Shown here: in pieces, positions 31,477 through 32,260 of the stretch
Layout: the number at the start of each line of letters is the position of its first letter
Position numbering within the stretch: position 1 is the first letter of the stretch
From: Oscillospiraceae bacterium
GTDB taxonomy: Bacteria > Bacillota_A > Clostridia > Oscillospirales > WRJC01
Direction of reading: 5' to 3'
DNA: 32,260 nucleotides
Assembly (NCBI GenBank): GCA_009785015.1
Contig: WQXD01000009.1
Location: 1-32,260, forward strand
Translations under genes and position numbers: made by a program
Notes under the pieces: model-generated
Told to the model about the DNA's origin: nothing
Databases searched by the model: none
The model's input: the letters and a program-made list of their open reading frames with translations, nothing else

Positions 31477-32260
31477 ATGTTTACAGATACAAAACTGACG
31501 CACAGGCAGCGTTTTTTAAACGTCATGGAATACAAGAGCGTGGACCGGGTTCCGAATATAGAGGTGGGGGCCTGGGGGCAGACGGTCAAGCGCTGGGAAA
31601 GCGAAGGCTTGGATTTATCCAAGGTGCATTTCAACTGGTGGATCGGGGAGCCGAATTTTTCGATTGACCCCAGGGAATACATAAATATCGATTACCGCAT
31701 GCGCCCCTATTTCGAGTATCAGCTGCTCGAAAAAACCGACAGGTATGAGATATTCCGCGACGCGCTGGGCGTGGTGCACAAGGCGCTGATTGAAGGGACA
31801 ACTTTGGGCACGCGCATGTGCATGGATCAATACCTGTCTTTTCCCGTGGAAAAGCCGGAAGATTTCGAGGAGATGAAAAAACGCCACACAGCCTCGCCCG
31901 ACAGATACCCGACCGACTGGCAGTCTTTGATTGACGGCTGGAAAAACTGCGAAGTGCCGCTGATTTTGGCGTATAACTGCCAGACGCTCGGCTATTACTG
32001 GCGCATGAGGGAATGGATGGGAACCGAAGGGCTCAGTTTCGCCTGGTATGATTACCCTTCTCTCTGCCATGAAATGTGCGAATTTATCACGGATTTTACC
32101 ATTGAAGTCTCAAAGCCCGCGCTCTCGCACAAAATCGCGGTCGATTACGTCATGATAAACGAGGACCTCTCGATGAAAACCGGCCCTCTGCTTTCCCCTG
32201 AGACATACAAGAAGTTTATCGCCCCCGAAATGCGCAGGCTCGTGGATTTCTTCAAGGCAA
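31477..32260 (+). CDS. URO-D-fold protein, fifth copy, cut by the right edge
   Basis: The first 261 residues of a URO-D-superfamily protein, open to the end of the window. The N-terminus LTHRQRFLNVMEYKSVDRVPNIE is a textbook superfamily start; later INEDLSMKTGPLLSPETYKKFIAPEMRRL matches the helix before the metal strand. The metal strand itself lies beyond the edge. The wording ECWEDMAYKSGPL / NEDLSMKTGPL suggests it belongs with the copy at 13267-14364 (DSDG type). GAAAGGAA precedes the ATG. It probably shares a transcript with the aminotransferase. Confidence 0.82.
   Translation, partial: MFTDTKLTHRQRFLNVMEYKSVDRVPNIEVGAWGQTVKRWESEGLDLSKVHFNWWIGEPNFSIDPREYINIDYRMRPYFEYQLLEKTDRYEIFRDALGVVHKALIEGTTLGTRMCMDQYLSFPVEKPEDFEEMKKRHTASPDRYPTDWQSLIDGWKNCEVPLILAYNCQTLGYYWRMREWMGTEGLSFAWYDYPSLCHEMCEFITDFTIEVSKPALSHKIAVDYVMINEDLSMKTGPLLSPETYKKFIAPEMRRLVDFFKA

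Overview
The window looks like a chromosomal segment of an anaerobic, Gram-positive-type bacterium, most likely Clostridia. The signs are pyruvylated-polymer (CsaB) and sortase-type surface anchoring, a VanY-type peptidase with a copper-amine-oxidase-like domain, a BmrC/BmrD-like heterodimeric ABC exporter, an AmmeMemoRadiSam radical-SAM module, a Cys-type sulfatase and five uroporphyrinogen-decarboxylase (URO-D)-fold proteins. Shine-Dalgarno sites are strong and several promoters match the sigma-A consensus with exact 17-base spacers. Species cannot be assigned from the sequence. I saw no rRNA, tRNA or CRISPR array.

Layout. Positions 1-407 are AT-rich and non-coding: a promoter and start codon for a gene leaving the left edge, and a palindromic terminator. 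From 10204 down to 408 a minus-strand series runs URO-D protein, glycosyltransferase-CsaB fusion, RuvX, two ABC exporter halves, a histidine-kinase-like protein lacking its phospho-acceptor His, and an Rpn-type nuclease. A divergent TIM-barrel protein (10289-11299) converges on a VanY-like carboxypeptidase (11358-12575). Positions 12576-13266 are a gene graveyard with an IS5-family transposase remnant and an orphan promoter. From 13267 the plus strand carries a URO-D protein, then (own promoter) MtnA, a fucosidase-like glycosidase, two URO-D proteins, an SGNH/AlgX-like membrane protein, a LigB-AMMECR1 fusion, the AmrS-like radical SAM enzyme and a TrkH-type potassium channel. The latter overlaps tail-to-tail with a 1337-residue thioester/Cna-B surface adhesin on the minus strand. 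Divergent from the adhesin are a sulfatase, then an aminotransferase and a fifth URO-D gene cut by the right edge.

How the parts may work together. The right half reads as a catabolic island: sulfatase and fucosidase-like enzyme for decorated glycans, URO-D-fold proteins possibly for methyl transfer, and MtnA for a (methylthio/deoxy)ribose-phosphate. No corrinoid protein lies in the window, so methyl transfer is inference. The left half is cell-envelope biology: CsaB-type pyruvylation, export, peptidoglycan trimming and an adhesin. The points most worth a second look are the URO-D cluster with diverged metal motifs, the His-less kinase coupled to an Rpn nuclease, the thioester adhesin with its palindromic divergent promoter, and the LigB-AMMECR1/AmrS pair.
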